From Blautia sp. MSJ-9 (GTDB taxonomy: Bacteria; Bacillota; Clostridia; Lachnospirales; Lachnospiraceae): a DNA stretch of 64,000 nucleotides. The number at the start of each line of letters is the position of its first letter. Positions within the stretch are counted from its first letter, which is position 1. Shown here one piece after another: positions 54,355 through 63,410 of the stretch. Where the stretch lies: positions 1 through 64,000 of the forward strand of contig NZ_JAHLQG010000034.1 in assembly GCF_018919065.1 (NCBI RefSeq), read 5' to 3'. Made by a program: the position numbers and the translations under genes. The notes under the pieces were generated by a model that searched no databases, was not told where the DNA came from, and saw only the letters and a program-made list of their open reading frames with translations.

Positions 54355-55002
54355 TTACATTTCCTCCTGCAGAACTCTTCTTAATTCATCAATCAGTTTG
54401 CGAATTCTCTCGTTCTCCATCTTCATGCTTACCTGGTTGACTACCATTCTGGCAGACAGTGGGCAAACTTCTTCTAATACTTTCAAGCCGTTTTCTTTCA
54501 GTGTGCTTCCGGTCTCTACGATATCCACGATCACTTCGGAAAGTCCGACGATCGGTGCAAGCTCGATAGAACCGTTTAATTTGATCAAGTCTACGGTCTG
54601 GTGTTTTCTGTTAAAGAAATAATCTTTTGCAATATTTGGATATTTGGTTGCCACACGGATCAGCTGATTGTTTTCCAGAACCTCTCTGGCGCTCTCCGGT
54701 CCGCAGACACACATTTTACATTTTCCAAATCCGAGGTCCATAACTTCATAAAGTTTACGGCCTTCTTCAAGGATGGTATCTTTTCCTACGATTCCGATGT
54801 CTGCTGCGCCGTATTCTACATAGGTAGGAACATCCGGTCCTTTGGCAAGGAAGAATTTCATCTTTAATTCTTCGTTGACGAAGATCAGTTTACGGGAATC
54901 TTTATCTTTCATTTCTTCGCAGGTAATCCCTGCTTTCTCAAACATTTCCATTGTCTTTTTGGCAAGTCTGCCTTTTGTCAGGGCAACTGTCAGGTATCTC
55001 AT
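54355..55002 (-). CDS. hisG: ATP phosphoribosyltransferase, short form
   Basis: First enzyme of histidine synthesis. The 215-residue length marks the short form that lacks its own regulatory domain and needs His[20 protein letters not shown] opens it, [16 protein letters not shown] lies mid-chain and [19 protein letters not shown] is the PRPP-binding loop. It overlaps in spacing with hisZ just upstream, as expected for a complex. Confidence 0.97.
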   Translation of the reverse strand: MRYLTVALTKGRLAKKTMEMFEKAGITCEEMKDKDSRKLIFVNEELKMKFFLAKGPDVPTYVEYGAADIGIVGKDTILEEGRKLYEVMDLGFGKCKMCVCGPESAREVLENNQLIRVATKYPNIAKDYFFNRKHQTVDLIKLNGSIELAPIVGLSEVIVDIVETGSTLKENGLKVLEEVCPLSARMVVNQVSMKMENERIRKLIDELRRVLQEEM

Positions 55003-55005
55003 GGC

Positions 55006-56124
55006 TTATCTGACCTCCTTTTTCAAACGTAATGCTACACTTCTGCCTTCTGCACGAAGCTTCTGGGCTTCTTTGATGGCTTCTGCACGGTTCTGTGGCT
55101 CGTACTCGATCACTTCCGGCTTGTCTTCTTTCTCGGAGATCAGTTTCTGACTGGAAAGTGCGAGAAGGAGGTTGTCTACCTCAAGCGCAAAACCGATGGA
55201 TGCGGCTGGTTTTCCGAAGTGTTTCATCAGACCGTTGTAGCGGCCGCCTTTGATCATTGGCTCGCCGGTTCCATAGGTGTATGCCTGGAAAATGATTCCT
55301 GTATAGTACTGGTATTTACTGAGCATGCCGAAATCAAAGGAGATGTATTTCTCATATCCGTAGTTCTTCATGATCTCGTAGATCTCTTCCAGTCTGGAAA
55401 CGGCCTCTAATGCGCAGGCGTTGTTTGTGAGGCTTCTGGCTTTCTTTAAAACGTCTTCTGATCCGAACATCTGTGGGATTTCAACGAAAGATTTTACCAG
55501 GCTGTCTTTGATCTTCTGTTCTGCTACAAATTCTTCTACGCCGAAGGAGTTTTTCTGGGAGATCAGAGTGCGGAGACGTTCTTCTGCTTCCTGGTCGAGT
55601 TCTGCTTCTTTTAACAATGATTTGAAGTAGTCTACCTGTCCGACGCTGACCTGGAATTCGGTGAGGCCTGCTGCGAGGAGGCATTCTACTGTCATGGCAA
55701 GGAGTTCTGCATCTGCATCTGCAGATTCATCGCCAATTCGTTCTACGCCCATCTGGGTGGTTTCTTTGAGATGGCCTCTGTAGCTGGAGTTGTTGATGAA
55801 GGTATTGCCTGTGTAGCAGAGGCTTACTGGTTCTTTGTCCGGTGAAAAGTAGGTGGCGCAGGCTCTGGATACAGACGGGGTGAAGTCTGGTCTGAGTACG
55901 AGAGTGTTGCCTTCTCGGTCGAAGAATTTGTAGAGTTCTTTGGACGGGATAGTTCCTACTTCGCGGCTGAATACTTCGAAGTATTCGAAGGTTGGGGTTT
56001 CTATGTCTTCATATCCATAACGGTGGAAGACGCGATGGATTTTCTCCTGTACTTTCCTTTTCTGGCTACATTCGCCATTGTAAATGTCTCTTACACCTTC
56101 TGGGGTGTGAAAAATACGCTGCAT
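55006..56124 (-). CDS. hisZ: ATP phosphoribosyltransferase regulatory subunit
   Basis: HisZ is a class II aminoacyl-tRNA-synthetase paralogue that gives the short HisG histidine feedback control. The 372-residue chain starts with TPEGVRDIYNGECSQKRKVQ, shows TLVLRPDFTPSVSRACATYF (motif 2 region) and GRYNGLMKHFGKPAASIGFAL (motif 3 region), and lacks the tRNA anticodon-binding domain of HisRS. It is the first gene of the operon with a consensus promoter 121 bases upstream. No T-box-like leader was seen. Confidence 0.93.
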   Translation of the reverse strand: MQRIFHTPEGVRDIYNGECSQKRKVQEKIHRVFHRYGYEDIETPTFEYFEVFSREVGTIPSKELYKFFDREGNTLVLRPDFTPSVSRACATYFSPDKEPVSLCYTGNTFINNSSYRGHLKETTQMGVERIGDESADADAELLAMTVECLLAAGLTEFQVSVGQVDYFKSLLKEAELDQEAEERLRTLISQKNSFGVEEFVAEQKIKDSLVKSFVEIPQMFGSEDVLKKARSLTNNACALEAVSRLEEIYEIMKNYGYEKYISFDFGMLSKYQYYTGIIFQAYTYGTGEPMIKGGRYNGLMKHFGKPAASIGFALEVDNLLLALSSQKLISEKEDKPEVIEYEPQNRAEAIKEAQKLRAEGRSVALRLKKEVR

Positions 56125-56244
56125 GGTTTTGGTCCTCCTGTGGTTATGTATTGTGGTTTCTTAAACTTCTTAAATTAATGTTGTTTTCTTTGTTTCGCTT
56201 TAGTTTAGTAACGCGATACCAAGCTAATACGAAAACTAGGTAAA

Positions 56245-56273
56245 ATTATAATGGGTTTTGGTGGAATTGTCAA
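56245..56273 (-). promoter_or_regulatory. Consensus promoter of the his operon
   Basis: Minus strand: -35 TTGACA (56268-56273), 17-base spacer, -10 TATAAT (56245-56250), both exact consensus. The leader to hisZ is about 115 bases and AT-rich without an obvious T-box or attenuator. Confidence 0.9.
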
Positions 56274-56430
56274 TCCCTTCTATATTATTTACATTATTAT
56301 TTAATAAGAGACGCTCAGAAAGATATTTCCCCTCCAATGCGGTTTCGGTGTCTAAGAGCTTCTAAGTTCTCCGAAAATCTGCGTTATGAGCTGGGTTGTT
56401 CAATGTGGAAGTTTGTGATGAAATCTTCTT

Positions 56431-56964
56431 CTACTCTCTTTCATTTAGATCCATCTGAATCCCATCAAGATAAGGAACAAGAAATCCATTCTTCTTATTT
56501 AAATAATATTGATTATCCAATTCTTCCCGGCGGAAGCTTTTGCGGCCACCTTGCTGCATTCTATTCCAAAATGTGAGAAGGTGGCGCAGGGGGAGATAAT
56601 AGAATTGATTTTCGTGGCTGTAGAATATGAGGAAGAATGCTACGCCTCCCTGTTTTTCGAATGCCTGCATGAATTCTACCTGATGGGGATGAATGTTTGC
56701 GAGGGGGAAGGTGTCTGTGGCGCATTCTTTGGCATCGAAGCAGACGGGGATTCCCTGGACTGCTCCGATGTAGTCTACGGTGCTTCGCTGTTCGAAGTAG
56801 GCCAGTGTGATATGGCGGTTTTCTTTGTCCATGCGGACGGGGGTGATCGGAGTTGGGATTTTCTGGATGAGTGCCAGTCCTTTTTCTCTGTATTGTTCGT
56901 TGGTGCGGTTTACGAGGTCTTCCAGGGTGGAGCCTCGCAATCCTCTGCTGTTCCAGGTTGCCAC
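56431..56964 (-). CDS. recU: Holliday junction resolvase RecU
   Basis: A 177-residue nuclease of the RecU family that resolves recombination intermediates in Firmicutes. It starts at GTG with GGAGGA upstream. NSRGLRGSTLEDLVNRTNEQY is the conserved N-terminal substrate region, VDYIGAVQGIPVCFDAKECA carries the D-x(n)-E-x-K catalytic site and HPHQVEFMQAFEKQGGVAFF follows. In many Firmicutes recU pairs with a penicillin-binding protein gene; here it stands next to lepB. Confidence 0.9.
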   Translation of the reverse strand: MATWNSRGLRGSTLEDLVNRTNEQYREKGLALIQKIPTPITPVRMDKENRHITLAYFEQRSTVDYIGAVQGIPVCFDAKECATDTFPLANIHPHQVEFMQAFEKQGGVAFFLIFYSHENQFYYLPLRHLLTFWNRMQQGGRKSFRREELDNQYYLNKKNGFLVPYLDGIQMDLNERE

Positions 56965-57125
56965 GGTGTTCCTCCATTATGTTTCTTATACTATATTGTC
57001 ATAATATTTATGGATAACTTTAAAGCTCATCCTATGTCTATCCATAAATTGCAATAATCATTTAACATGATCAAGTTAATTTCTCGTTTATGTCAGCAAA
57101 AAGCGCCAATCAATAGAGTGGGAAT

Positions 57126-57686
57126 TTATTTAAGCATCTTCACTGACGGATAATATCTGACAATCGCTTTGCCTACAAGTTCATCGAAAGTTACGAAACT
57201 GGTGGTTTTCCAGTAACGGGAGTCTTTGGAGTGGTTGCGGTTGTCTCCGAGTACGAAGTAACTATTCTCGGGGACTTCATATGAGCCGAAGGTTCCTCTT
57301 GGTGTTTCCGGGAGGAAGCTGTCATCCAGTGGGATTTCGGAGTCGTTGATGTAGACTTTGCCGTCTGTGATCTGGACTTTTTCTCCGGGGAGGCCGATGA
57401 CTCGTTTGATGAAGAGCTGGCTTTCGTCGTCGGGATATTTGAAGATGACGATGTCGAAGCGTTCAGGGTCTTTTGTTTTCTTTGATATTTTGTGTCCGAA
57501 GAAGTTTATGTTGATGCCATATGCCAGTCGGAATCCGAAGATCCGGTCGCCAGTCATGATGGTTTTCTCCATTGATTCGGATGGAATTTTGGCATTGATG
57601 AGTACAACGTTATTTACGAGAGTCACGATCAGCACCACTGCTATGATCATTTTTGCGTAATCCCATACTTCTTTCCAGATTCTCAT
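57126..57686 (-). CDS. lepB: Signal peptidase I
   Basis: Membrane-bound Ser/Lys peptidase of 186 residues that cleaves Sec signal peptides. One N-terminal membrane segment (AKMIIAVVLIVTLVNNVVLI), the catalytic Ser in IPSESMEKTI, the Lys in FIKRVIGLPGEKVQI and the conserved YFVLGDNRNHSKDSRYW box are present. Start: AGGAGGTATATC then ATG. It overlaps by 77 bases with the pseudouridine synthase gene upstream, which suggests coupled translation. Confidence 0.96.
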   Translation of the reverse strand: MRIWKEVWDYAKMIIAVVLIVTLVNNVVLINAKIPSESMEKTIMTGDRIFGFRLAYGININFFGHKISKKTKDPERFDIVIFKYPDDESQLFIKRVIGLPGEKVQITDGKVYINDSEIPLDDSFLPETPRGTFGSYEVPENSYFVLGDNRNHSKDSRYWKTTSFVTFDELVGKAIVRYYPSVKMLK

Positions 57687-58635
57687 GATATACCTCCTCC
57701 AGGTGTTCTTCCTTGATGATTTTGAAAAAAAGCTCCGGTACCGGCGCCGTGAAGGTCTGGTCTGTTTCCGGAATTACTAATCTGTACGCATGGAGAAGCT
57801 GGTGTTTTACTCCATGACGGATGTATTGTCTGTTGAATTCGCTGTTACCGTATTTGGTGTCTCCCAACAGGGGATGTCCTGTACCTGCAAGGTGGGCACG
57901 GATCTGGTGGGTGCGGCCTGTGATGAGTTCGACTTCCAGAAGTGTCATTGTTCCGTTGCTGCCTAATGGTCGGTAGCCGGTTTCGATTGGAAGGGAATCT
58001 GGAAATTCCTGTCTGCTTACGGTTACTTTGTTTGTTTTTTTGTCTTTGTGCAGATAGCCTTTGATGTGGGCCGGTTTGTCCAGGTTTCCTTTTACCAAAC
58101 AGAGATAGTATTTGTGAAGGGTTCTGTCGTGGAAGATTCTGGAGAGGAACTGGAGCCCTGAAAGGCTTTTGCCTGCGCAGACTATTCCGCTGGTGTTGCG
58201 GTCAAGGCGATTGCATACGGATGGTTTGAATGTTTTGAGCTGGTCTTCGGTGAGTTCGCCTTTTTTCAGAAGATATCCGATCAGGTATTCTACCAGGGAT
58301 GGTTCGCCGTCATCTGCTGGCTGGGAAAGCATTCCAGCGGGTTTGTTAATGATGATGATATCGGAATCTTCATATATAATGTCCAGGTCGCAATACGCAC
58401 GGGCTACCTGAGTGGTTCCGGCAAATTTGTCAAAGGTTTCGTCACTCAGGAACAGTTTGATTGTATCTCCTTTGAGGAGTTTCTCGTTTCCTGTAGCTTT
58501 TTTGCCGTTTAAGGTAATGTTCTTTTTGCGGAGCATTTTATAGAAGAAGCTTTTAGGAGCTTCTTTGAGAAGCTTGGCCAGATATTTGTCAAAGCGCTGG
58601 CCGGCTTCATTTTCTTCTATGATAAATTCTTTCAT
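57610..58635 (-). CDS. RluA-family pseudouridine synthase
   Basis: Converts uridine to pseudouridine in rRNA or tRNA. The 341-residue chain has an S4-like N-terminal domain (RFDKYLAKLLKEAPKSFFYKM) and a catalytic domain with VCNRLDRNTSGIVCAGKS, where the Asp in RLDRNTSG is the nucleophile, and TGRTHQIRAHLAGTGHPLLGD. A C-terminal extension of about 30 residues overlaps lepB, so the true stop could be worth checking. RluC/RluD-type specificity cannot be told from sequence. Confidence 0.94.
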   Translation of the reverse strand: MKEFIIEENEAGQRFDKYLAKLLKEAPKSFFYKMLRKKNITLNGKKATGNEKLLKGDTIKLFLSDETFDKFAGTTQVARAYCDLDIIYEDSDIIIINKPAGMLSQPADDGEPSLVEYLIGYLLKKGELTEDQLKTFKPSVCNRLDRNTSGIVCAGKSLSGLQFLSRIFHDRTLHKYYLCLVKGNLDKPAHIKGYLHKDKKTNKVTVSRQEFPDSLPIETGYRPLGSNGTMTLLEVELITGRTHQIRAHLAGTGHPLLGDTKYGNSEFNRQYIRHGVKHQLLHAYRLVIPETDQTFTAPVPELFFKIIKEEHLEEVYHENLERSMGLRKNDHSSGADRDSRK

Positions 58636-58792
58636 TATTAAAATATCTTTCTTAACTAATGTTCAATAAGTAACTATCTTCTTACTGTTATGAGCCCAAA
58701 ATCTATTATCACAGACAATCTGGGATGAATTTGAGCCTCGTTACTGAAAATAAAATGAACAATGTGATAAATAAACCGTTGCTTCTGTATCT

Positions 58793-59425
58793 CTATAAAC
58801 AAATGGCCAAAATCGTCTGGCGAATAAGTTCGTTTCTGGTGAGATCCGGGTATTTCTCGTCCGGAGTGAATTTGATTCCTTCTTCCAGGCTTTCTTTGTG
58901 GTCGTTCATGGAATCAAGACGTTCCAGGAAAGGACGGATATCTGTGAAGATTTTTACTGTGGCTTTGTAGCCGTTCTTACGGATAATCTTCTGGGCGTTG
59001 GTTTCCATGAAAGCGGCGTCGATCTTCGGATCGCTGCTGTAAGCTGCTACTGTGTTTCCGCAGATTGCTACTGCATCGATATAAGCGCTCTTTTCATAGA
59101 AAGTCATATAGAGTTCGTATGCCATGTCCAGTTTCCCCTGATGGGCGCGGATTTTCTGATAGAGTGCGCTGTCCATTGGTCTGCATTTGAAGATCATGAT
59201 CAGGCCGACCATGGATTTGCAGGCCGGAAGGCACCCGACTACTGCTACAACTGTCCAGACGGTCATTCTGGTCTTGAAGTAGATCCAGGATGTGAAGAAG
59301 ATAAATAATGGTACTGCAAAAAGAATCGCCGTGATGATCAGGCGGCGTTTCTTTTCGCTTTTGAAATATCCAAAATCACCTTTCGGAATTTTTTTTGATG
59401 TTTTCTGGTTTTTCTTTGCTGTCAC
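58793..59425 (-). CDS. Membrane protein of unknown function
   Basis: A 210-residue protein with a basic N-terminus and two hydrophobic segments (LIITAILFAVPLFIFFTSWI and VWTVVAVVGCLPACKSMVGL), then a soluble domain including MDSALYQKIRAHQGKLDMAY and KIIRKNGYKATVKIFTDI. It begins with GTG overlapping the YgiQ stop, so the two are cotranscribed. Similar unnamed proteins are common in clostridia; no function is known to me. Confidence 0.7.
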   Translation of the reverse strand: MTAKKNQKTSKKIPKGDFGYFKSEKKRRLIITAILFAVPLFIFFTSWIYFKTRMTVWTVVAVVGCLPACKSMVGLIMIFKCRPMDSALYQKIRAHQGKLDMAYELYMTFYEKSAYIDAVAICGNTVAAYSSDPKIDAAFMETNAQKIIRKNGYKATVKIFTDIRPFLERLDSMNDHKESLEEGIKFTPDEKYPDLTRNELIRQTILAICL

Positions 59426-61467
59426 TTGCGTCCTCCTCTGGAGTTTTTCTTGTGTGTATTTCGTATTGTATTTTTCTTAGATACAGATTTATCTCTACTG
59501 TTCTCCCGAAAATTTTCCTGACTTTTTCCTGTCGTTCTCGTCGTCCGGCTGTTTCCATAAGCTTCACTGCGGTTATTATTTCTGTTCTTAATGTTTCTGT
59601 TTCCACCGCGGGAATTGTTTCTATTGCCATTTCTGCTTCCATTTTCACTGCCCGGATGTTCCCCGTGTCCTTCACGGACTGGGCGGATCAGGCATTTCGG
59701 GCCATAGCCGACCAGATCCATTCTGCCGGTCATCTTCAAACCTTCCAGTACCAGTTCTCTGTTTGCAGGGTTCTTGTACTGCATCAGAGCTCGCTGGATG
59801 GCTTTCTCATGTGGATTTTTCGGCACATAAACTTTCTCTCCTGTAAGAGGATGGATTCCCGTGTAATACATACAGGTAGAGAGCGTGGACGGTGTCGGGT
59901 AAAAGTCCTGCACCTGTTCCGGTGTAAAGCCAAGGTCACGGACGTATTCCGCAAGCTTTACTGCTTCTTTCATGGTACATCCCGGATGGGAGGACATGAA
60001 ATATGGTACTGCATACTGCTGCTTGCCAGTTTTCCTGTTTGCATCATCGTATTCCTTAAGGAACTGCTGATAAACACTGTGACTTGGTTTTCCCATGTAT
60101 TTCAGCACCTGATCAGATACATGTTCAGGCGCTACACGAAGCTGTCCGCTTACATGATGTTCTACCAGTTCCCGCAGGAACGTCTTGTCCCTGTCTGCCA
60201 CTACGTAATCAAAGCGTACACCGGAACGGATAAATACTTTCTTAACTCCCGGAATCTTACGCAGCTTCCGAAGTAAAGAAACATAGTCAGAATGGTCTAC
60301 TGTCAGATTCTTACATGGTGTCGGGAAAAGACATTGCTTATTCTTACATACACCTTTCGTAAGCTGTTTCTGACAGGAGGTCTGTCTGAAATCTGCCGTC
60401 GGACCGCCTACATCATGAATATAGCCTTTGAAATCCGGGTCTTTCGTCATTCTGGTGGCTTCTTCGATCAGAGACTCATGGCTTCTGGTCTGGAGGATTC
60501 TTCCCTGATGGAATGTCAGAGCGCAAAAATTACAGCCTCCGAAGCATCCTCTGTTGCTTGTCAGGCTGAATTTAATCTCCTCCAGTGCCGGGATTCCTCC
60601 CATTTTCTCATACATCGGGTGAACTTTCTCTGTGTATGGAAGTGCATATACATCGTCCATCTCCTCCTGTGACAAAGGCATTGCCGGAGGGTTCTGAACA
60701 ATATATCCTTTCGTCCCATAGGACTCTGCCATTGGTTTCGCAGTAAACGGGTCTGTATTCTGATACTGAACTGCAAAACTGTCTGCGTAGGCTTTCTTGT
60801 CCTCTTTTATCTCCTCATAAGATGGAAGAATGATCGGCTCATAAACTCTTGACAGATCTTTACATTTAAATACAGTTCCTGCAATAAATGTGATCTCCTC
60901 TACAGGAAGCCCACTGTCCAGTGCCTCTGCAATCTCGATAATGGAATGTTCACCCATTCCATAAGAGATCAGATCTGCGCCGGAGTCCAGAAGTACACTG
61001 TGTTTTACTTTATTATCCCAATAATCATAATGTGCCAGTCGTCTCAGGCTGGCTTCAATACCGCCCAGGATAATGGGCGTCTTTTTATAAGTCTGACGGA
61101 TCAGATTGCTGTATACGATCACCGCGCGGTCAGGACGAAGTCCCATCTGGCCGCCTGGGGAATAGGAATCCTTCTGCCTGTGCTTCTTGGATACAGTATA
61201 GTGGTTTACCATGGAGTCCATGTTGCCCGCTGATACCAGAAATCCAAGACGCGGCTCGCCAAATACCTGGATGCTCTCTTTCTTCTTCCAGTCTGGCTGA
61301 CTGATGATGCCTACTTTATATCCGCGGCTCTCCAGCAGTCTGCTGATGATCGCCGTGCCAAAGGACGGATGGTCCACGTAGGCATCGCCTGAAATATAGA
61401 CAAAGTCCACCTGGTTCCATCCTCTCTCCTTCATTTCTTTCTTTGTTACCGGTAAAAAATCCTGCAT
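59422..61467 (-). CDS. ygiQ: YgiQ-family radical SAM protein
   Basis: A 681-residue UPF0313-type radical SAM enzyme of unknown reaction. The N-terminal B12-binding-like region is marked by YISGDAYVDHPSFGTAIISR and QMGLRPDRAVIVYSNLIRQ. The cluster motif is SNRGCFGGCNFCALTFHQG. The C-terminus has the conserved SHPGCTMKEAVKLAEYVRDL and VQDFYPTPSTLSTCMYYTG, ending in an Asn/Arg-rich low-complexity tail (HPGSENGSRNGNRNNSRGG onward). It overlaps the next gene by four bases. Confidence 0.93.
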   Translation of the reverse strand: MQDFLPVTKKEMKERGWNQVDFVYISGDAYVDHPSFGTAIISRLLESRGYKVGIISQPDWKKKESIQVFGEPRLGFLVSAGNMDSMVNHYTVSKKHRQKDSYSPGGQMGLRPDRAVIVYSNLIRQTYKKTPIILGGIEASLRRLAHYDYWDNKVKHSVLLDSGADLISYGMGEHSIIEIAEALDSGLPVEEITFIAGTVFKCKDLSRVYEPIILPSYEEIKEDKKAYADSFAVQYQNTDPFTAKPMAESYGTKGYIVQNPPAMPLSQEEMDDVYALPYTEKVHPMYEKMGGIPALEEIKFSLTSNRGCFGGCNFCALTFHQGRILQTRSHESLIEEATRMTKDPDFKGYIHDVGGPTADFRQTSCQKQLTKGVCKNKQCLFPTPCKNLTVDHSDYVSLLRKLRKIPGVKKVFIRSGVRFDYVVADRDKTFLRELVEHHVSGQLRVAPEHVSDQVLKYMGKPSHSVYQQFLKEYDDANRKTGKQQYAVPYFMSSHPGCTMKEAVKLAEYVRDLGFTPEQVQDFYPTPSTLSTCMYYTGIHPLTGEKVYVPKNPHEKAIQRALMQYKNPANRELVLEGLKMTGRMDLVGYGPKCLIRPVREGHGEHPGSENGSRNGNRNNSRGGNRNIKNRNNNRSEAYGNSRTTRTTGKSQENFRENSRDKSVSKKNTIRNTHKKNSRGGRK

Positions 61468-61488
61468 TTAAATTTCCTCGTATGTATT

Positions 61489-62301
61489 TTAGACATGGTG
61501 ATATACCGCCTGTGCACGGTATCCTTCCGAAATAATATCAAGCTGTCTGTGGAATCGCTTGAGCTGCTGGAGATCCTTTGTACGGAATACTCTCAGGAAT
61601 TCATCCTGGATCTTCATGATCTCGCGTTTGTTTGCGATTTTGTACAGATTCTCGATATTGATCAGAATATCCTTCACCAGATTCGACTGCATCTGGGAGG
61701 AATTCTGTGCATCCATGATCTCATTTCGTACAGAAGACATCTCATGGTCAAGGGCATTGATGGCATCTGCCGCATTGCTCAGGCGCTCTGCCACATGCTC
61801 AGGCATATCGCCCTTATATTTATACTGCAAAGAATGCTCAATGGTAGCCCAGAAGTTCATGGCCATTGTCCGGATCTGGATCTCAGCCTGAAGTTTCTTA
61901 GGTCCATTGATCGTGTCTACAGTATAATAAATGATCAGATGATAACTTCTGTATCCACTCTGTTTAATATGTTTCAGATAATTCTTCTCACTCTTTATGG
62001 TCATATCGCTTCTCTTCTGAATCATGGAAGCGACAGTCTCTATATCCTCTTCAAACTGGCAGATAATACGGATACCTGCGATATCCTCCAGTTCTTCCTC
62101 CATCTTCTCCATCGGAATATGCTTGCGCTGCATTTTCTCAAGGATACTGCTCACGCTCTTGACTCTGCCCTCAACCTGTTCGATCGGACAGTAAATGTCG
62201 TTCTCTTTGCATTCCTCGATAATGTGGGTGAATTTAACTTCCAGCTCTTTTACAGCCAGTTCATACGGGCACAAAATGCTTCTCCATAACTGTATTTCCA
62301 T
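61489..62301 (-). CDS. Small alarmone synthetase (RelQ/YjbM-like GTP pyrophosphokinase)
   Basis: Makes (p)ppGpp from GTP/GDP and ATP. It is a single-domain 270-residue protein without hydrolase or regulatory domains. VEGRVKSVSSILEKMQRKHI and DIAGIRIICQFEEDIETVAS mark the synthetase fold, and KQSGYRSYHLIIYY and LQAEIQIRTMAMNFWATIEH are conserved active-site motifs of RelP/RelQ. The ATG at 62301 has AAGGAG upstream, unlike the earlier ATG at 62325. Confidence 0.93.
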   Translation of the reverse strand: MEIQLWRSILCPYELAVKELEVKFTHIIEECKENDIYCPIEQVEGRVKSVSSILEKMQRKHIPMEKMEEELEDIAGIRIICQFEEDIETVASMIQKRSDMTIKSEKNYLKHIKQSGYRSYHLIIYYTVDTINGPKKLQAEIQIRTMAMNFWATIEHSLQYKYKGDMPEHVAERLSNAADAINALDHEMSSVRNEIMDAQNSSQMQSNLVKDILINIENLYKIANKREIMKIQDEFLRVFRTKDLQQLKRFHRQLDIISEGYRAQAVYHHV

Positions 62302-62365
62302 TTTCACTCGCTCCTTGCATTTCATACATTTTGTTATTATAGCATAGATTAAAAAAAATATCTCG

Positions 62366-63208
62366 CTAATATGAATAGTTTCTGATTTTTTTAGAAATGG
62401 CTTTCAGTACCCAGTAAGGGTTGACGCTCAGTTCTTCATAATGCGGTGTCCTGATGTAGATCCCCAGATGAAGATGGACCGGAAACATGCCCTGCGTGCC
62501 TTCGCCGCCATAGCCTGTATTTCCCATATATCCCAGGATATCTCCTGCAGATATTTCCTCACCTGTCCGGAATTCTTTCTCATATGCATCTAAATGGGCA
62601 TAATAAAAATACCCGCCTTTCGGGGCACGTATTCCGATCCTGTAGCCGCCCAAGGGAAGCCAGCCTATATTCTCCACCACACCGTCTGTAATACTTAAAA
62701 CCGGATAATACCCCGGTTCTTTTTCTGTGCCGAACAGATCACAGCCTTCGTGTGTGCGCGGACCTCCATAGTCTCTGGGTGCACCGTAAGAATTCTCGAA
62801 ATAGATTTCTGTAGATGGAATGGGAAAATATTTCAGATCCGACCAGACGGACTGGTAAGCACCTTTGAGCTGTTCATATTCTGCCGGTTTGTATTTCTGA
62901 TAGGGTGTTGCATCAGGCAGCACCTGTTCTGGATAAAAATCGGAGTTCAGCATAGTTGCTGTCAGAATATCTATAAAGCTATCTGTGCCTGTTTCTTTAT
63001 CTGCTGCCATTTTCCATATCCTGCGATATAATCCCGACGTTATGTGCTGCTGTCTGAAATCAGTCCGCTCACAGGAATCTGCCTTTAAAACAGATGCCCG
63101 GCTGCGCAGTTTCAGTGTTGTCTCCAGCATACCGGTTATAAGCAAAAGTGCCAGTAATGACAAAATACAGCGAAACAGGGGAGTCCGTGTATCGTACGGA
63201 TCAAACAT
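62366..63208 (-). CDS. M23-family peptidase, membrane-anchored
   Basis: Peptidoglycan endopeptidase of the LytM type, 280 residues. A single N-terminal membrane segment (CILSLLALLLITGMLE) is followed by a linker, then the catalytic domain with GPRTHEGCDLFG (zinc HxxxD) and HLHLGIYI (HxH). GYYPVLSITDGVVENIGWLP and GDILGYMGNTGYGG are typical of the fold. AGGAGGT precedes the ATG. It probably trims the cell wall; control is unknown. Confidence 0.9.
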   Translation of the reverse strand: MFDPYDTRTPLFRCILSLLALLLITGMLETTLKLRSRASVLKADSCERTDFRQQHITSGLYRRIWKMAADKETGTDSFIDILTATMLNSDFYPEQVLPDATPYQKYKPAEYEQLKGAYQSVWSDLKYFPIPSTEIYFENSYGAPRDYGGPRTHEGCDLFGTEKEPGYYPVLSITDGVVENIGWLPLGGYRIGIRAPKGGYFYYAHLDAYEKEFRTGEEISAGDILGYMGNTGYGGEGTQGMFPVHLHLGIYIRTPHYEELSVNPYWVLKAISKKIRNYSY

Positions 63209-63367
63209 TTAAGATACCTCCGCATTCTGATACAATATATGCAGAAAGTTAACAGCATAGAACAAAAAAATTCTATGCATTGCAAAGCATGTGACTGACC
63301 ATGAATTGAATCGTAACGTTTTTTCTGTCGCAGAAACATCACAGAGTAATTTCGCAGGACAGAAAAA

Positions 63368-63397
63368 CACCCCGCCATTATATGCAATGACAGGGTG
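63368..63397 (-). terminator. Terminator after the pepD gene
   Basis: The minus-strand stem CACCCTGTCATT / AATGGCGGGGTG is followed by TTTTT, 14 bases past the pepD stop. The rest of 63209-63410 shows no gene. Confidence 0.8.
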
Positions 63398-63410
63398 CAG
63401 ATATTATTTA

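Noticed and set aside
56125-56430. T-box or histidine leader upstream of hisZ
   Set aside because: No specifier-loop, T-box sequence or His-rich leader peptide was visible.
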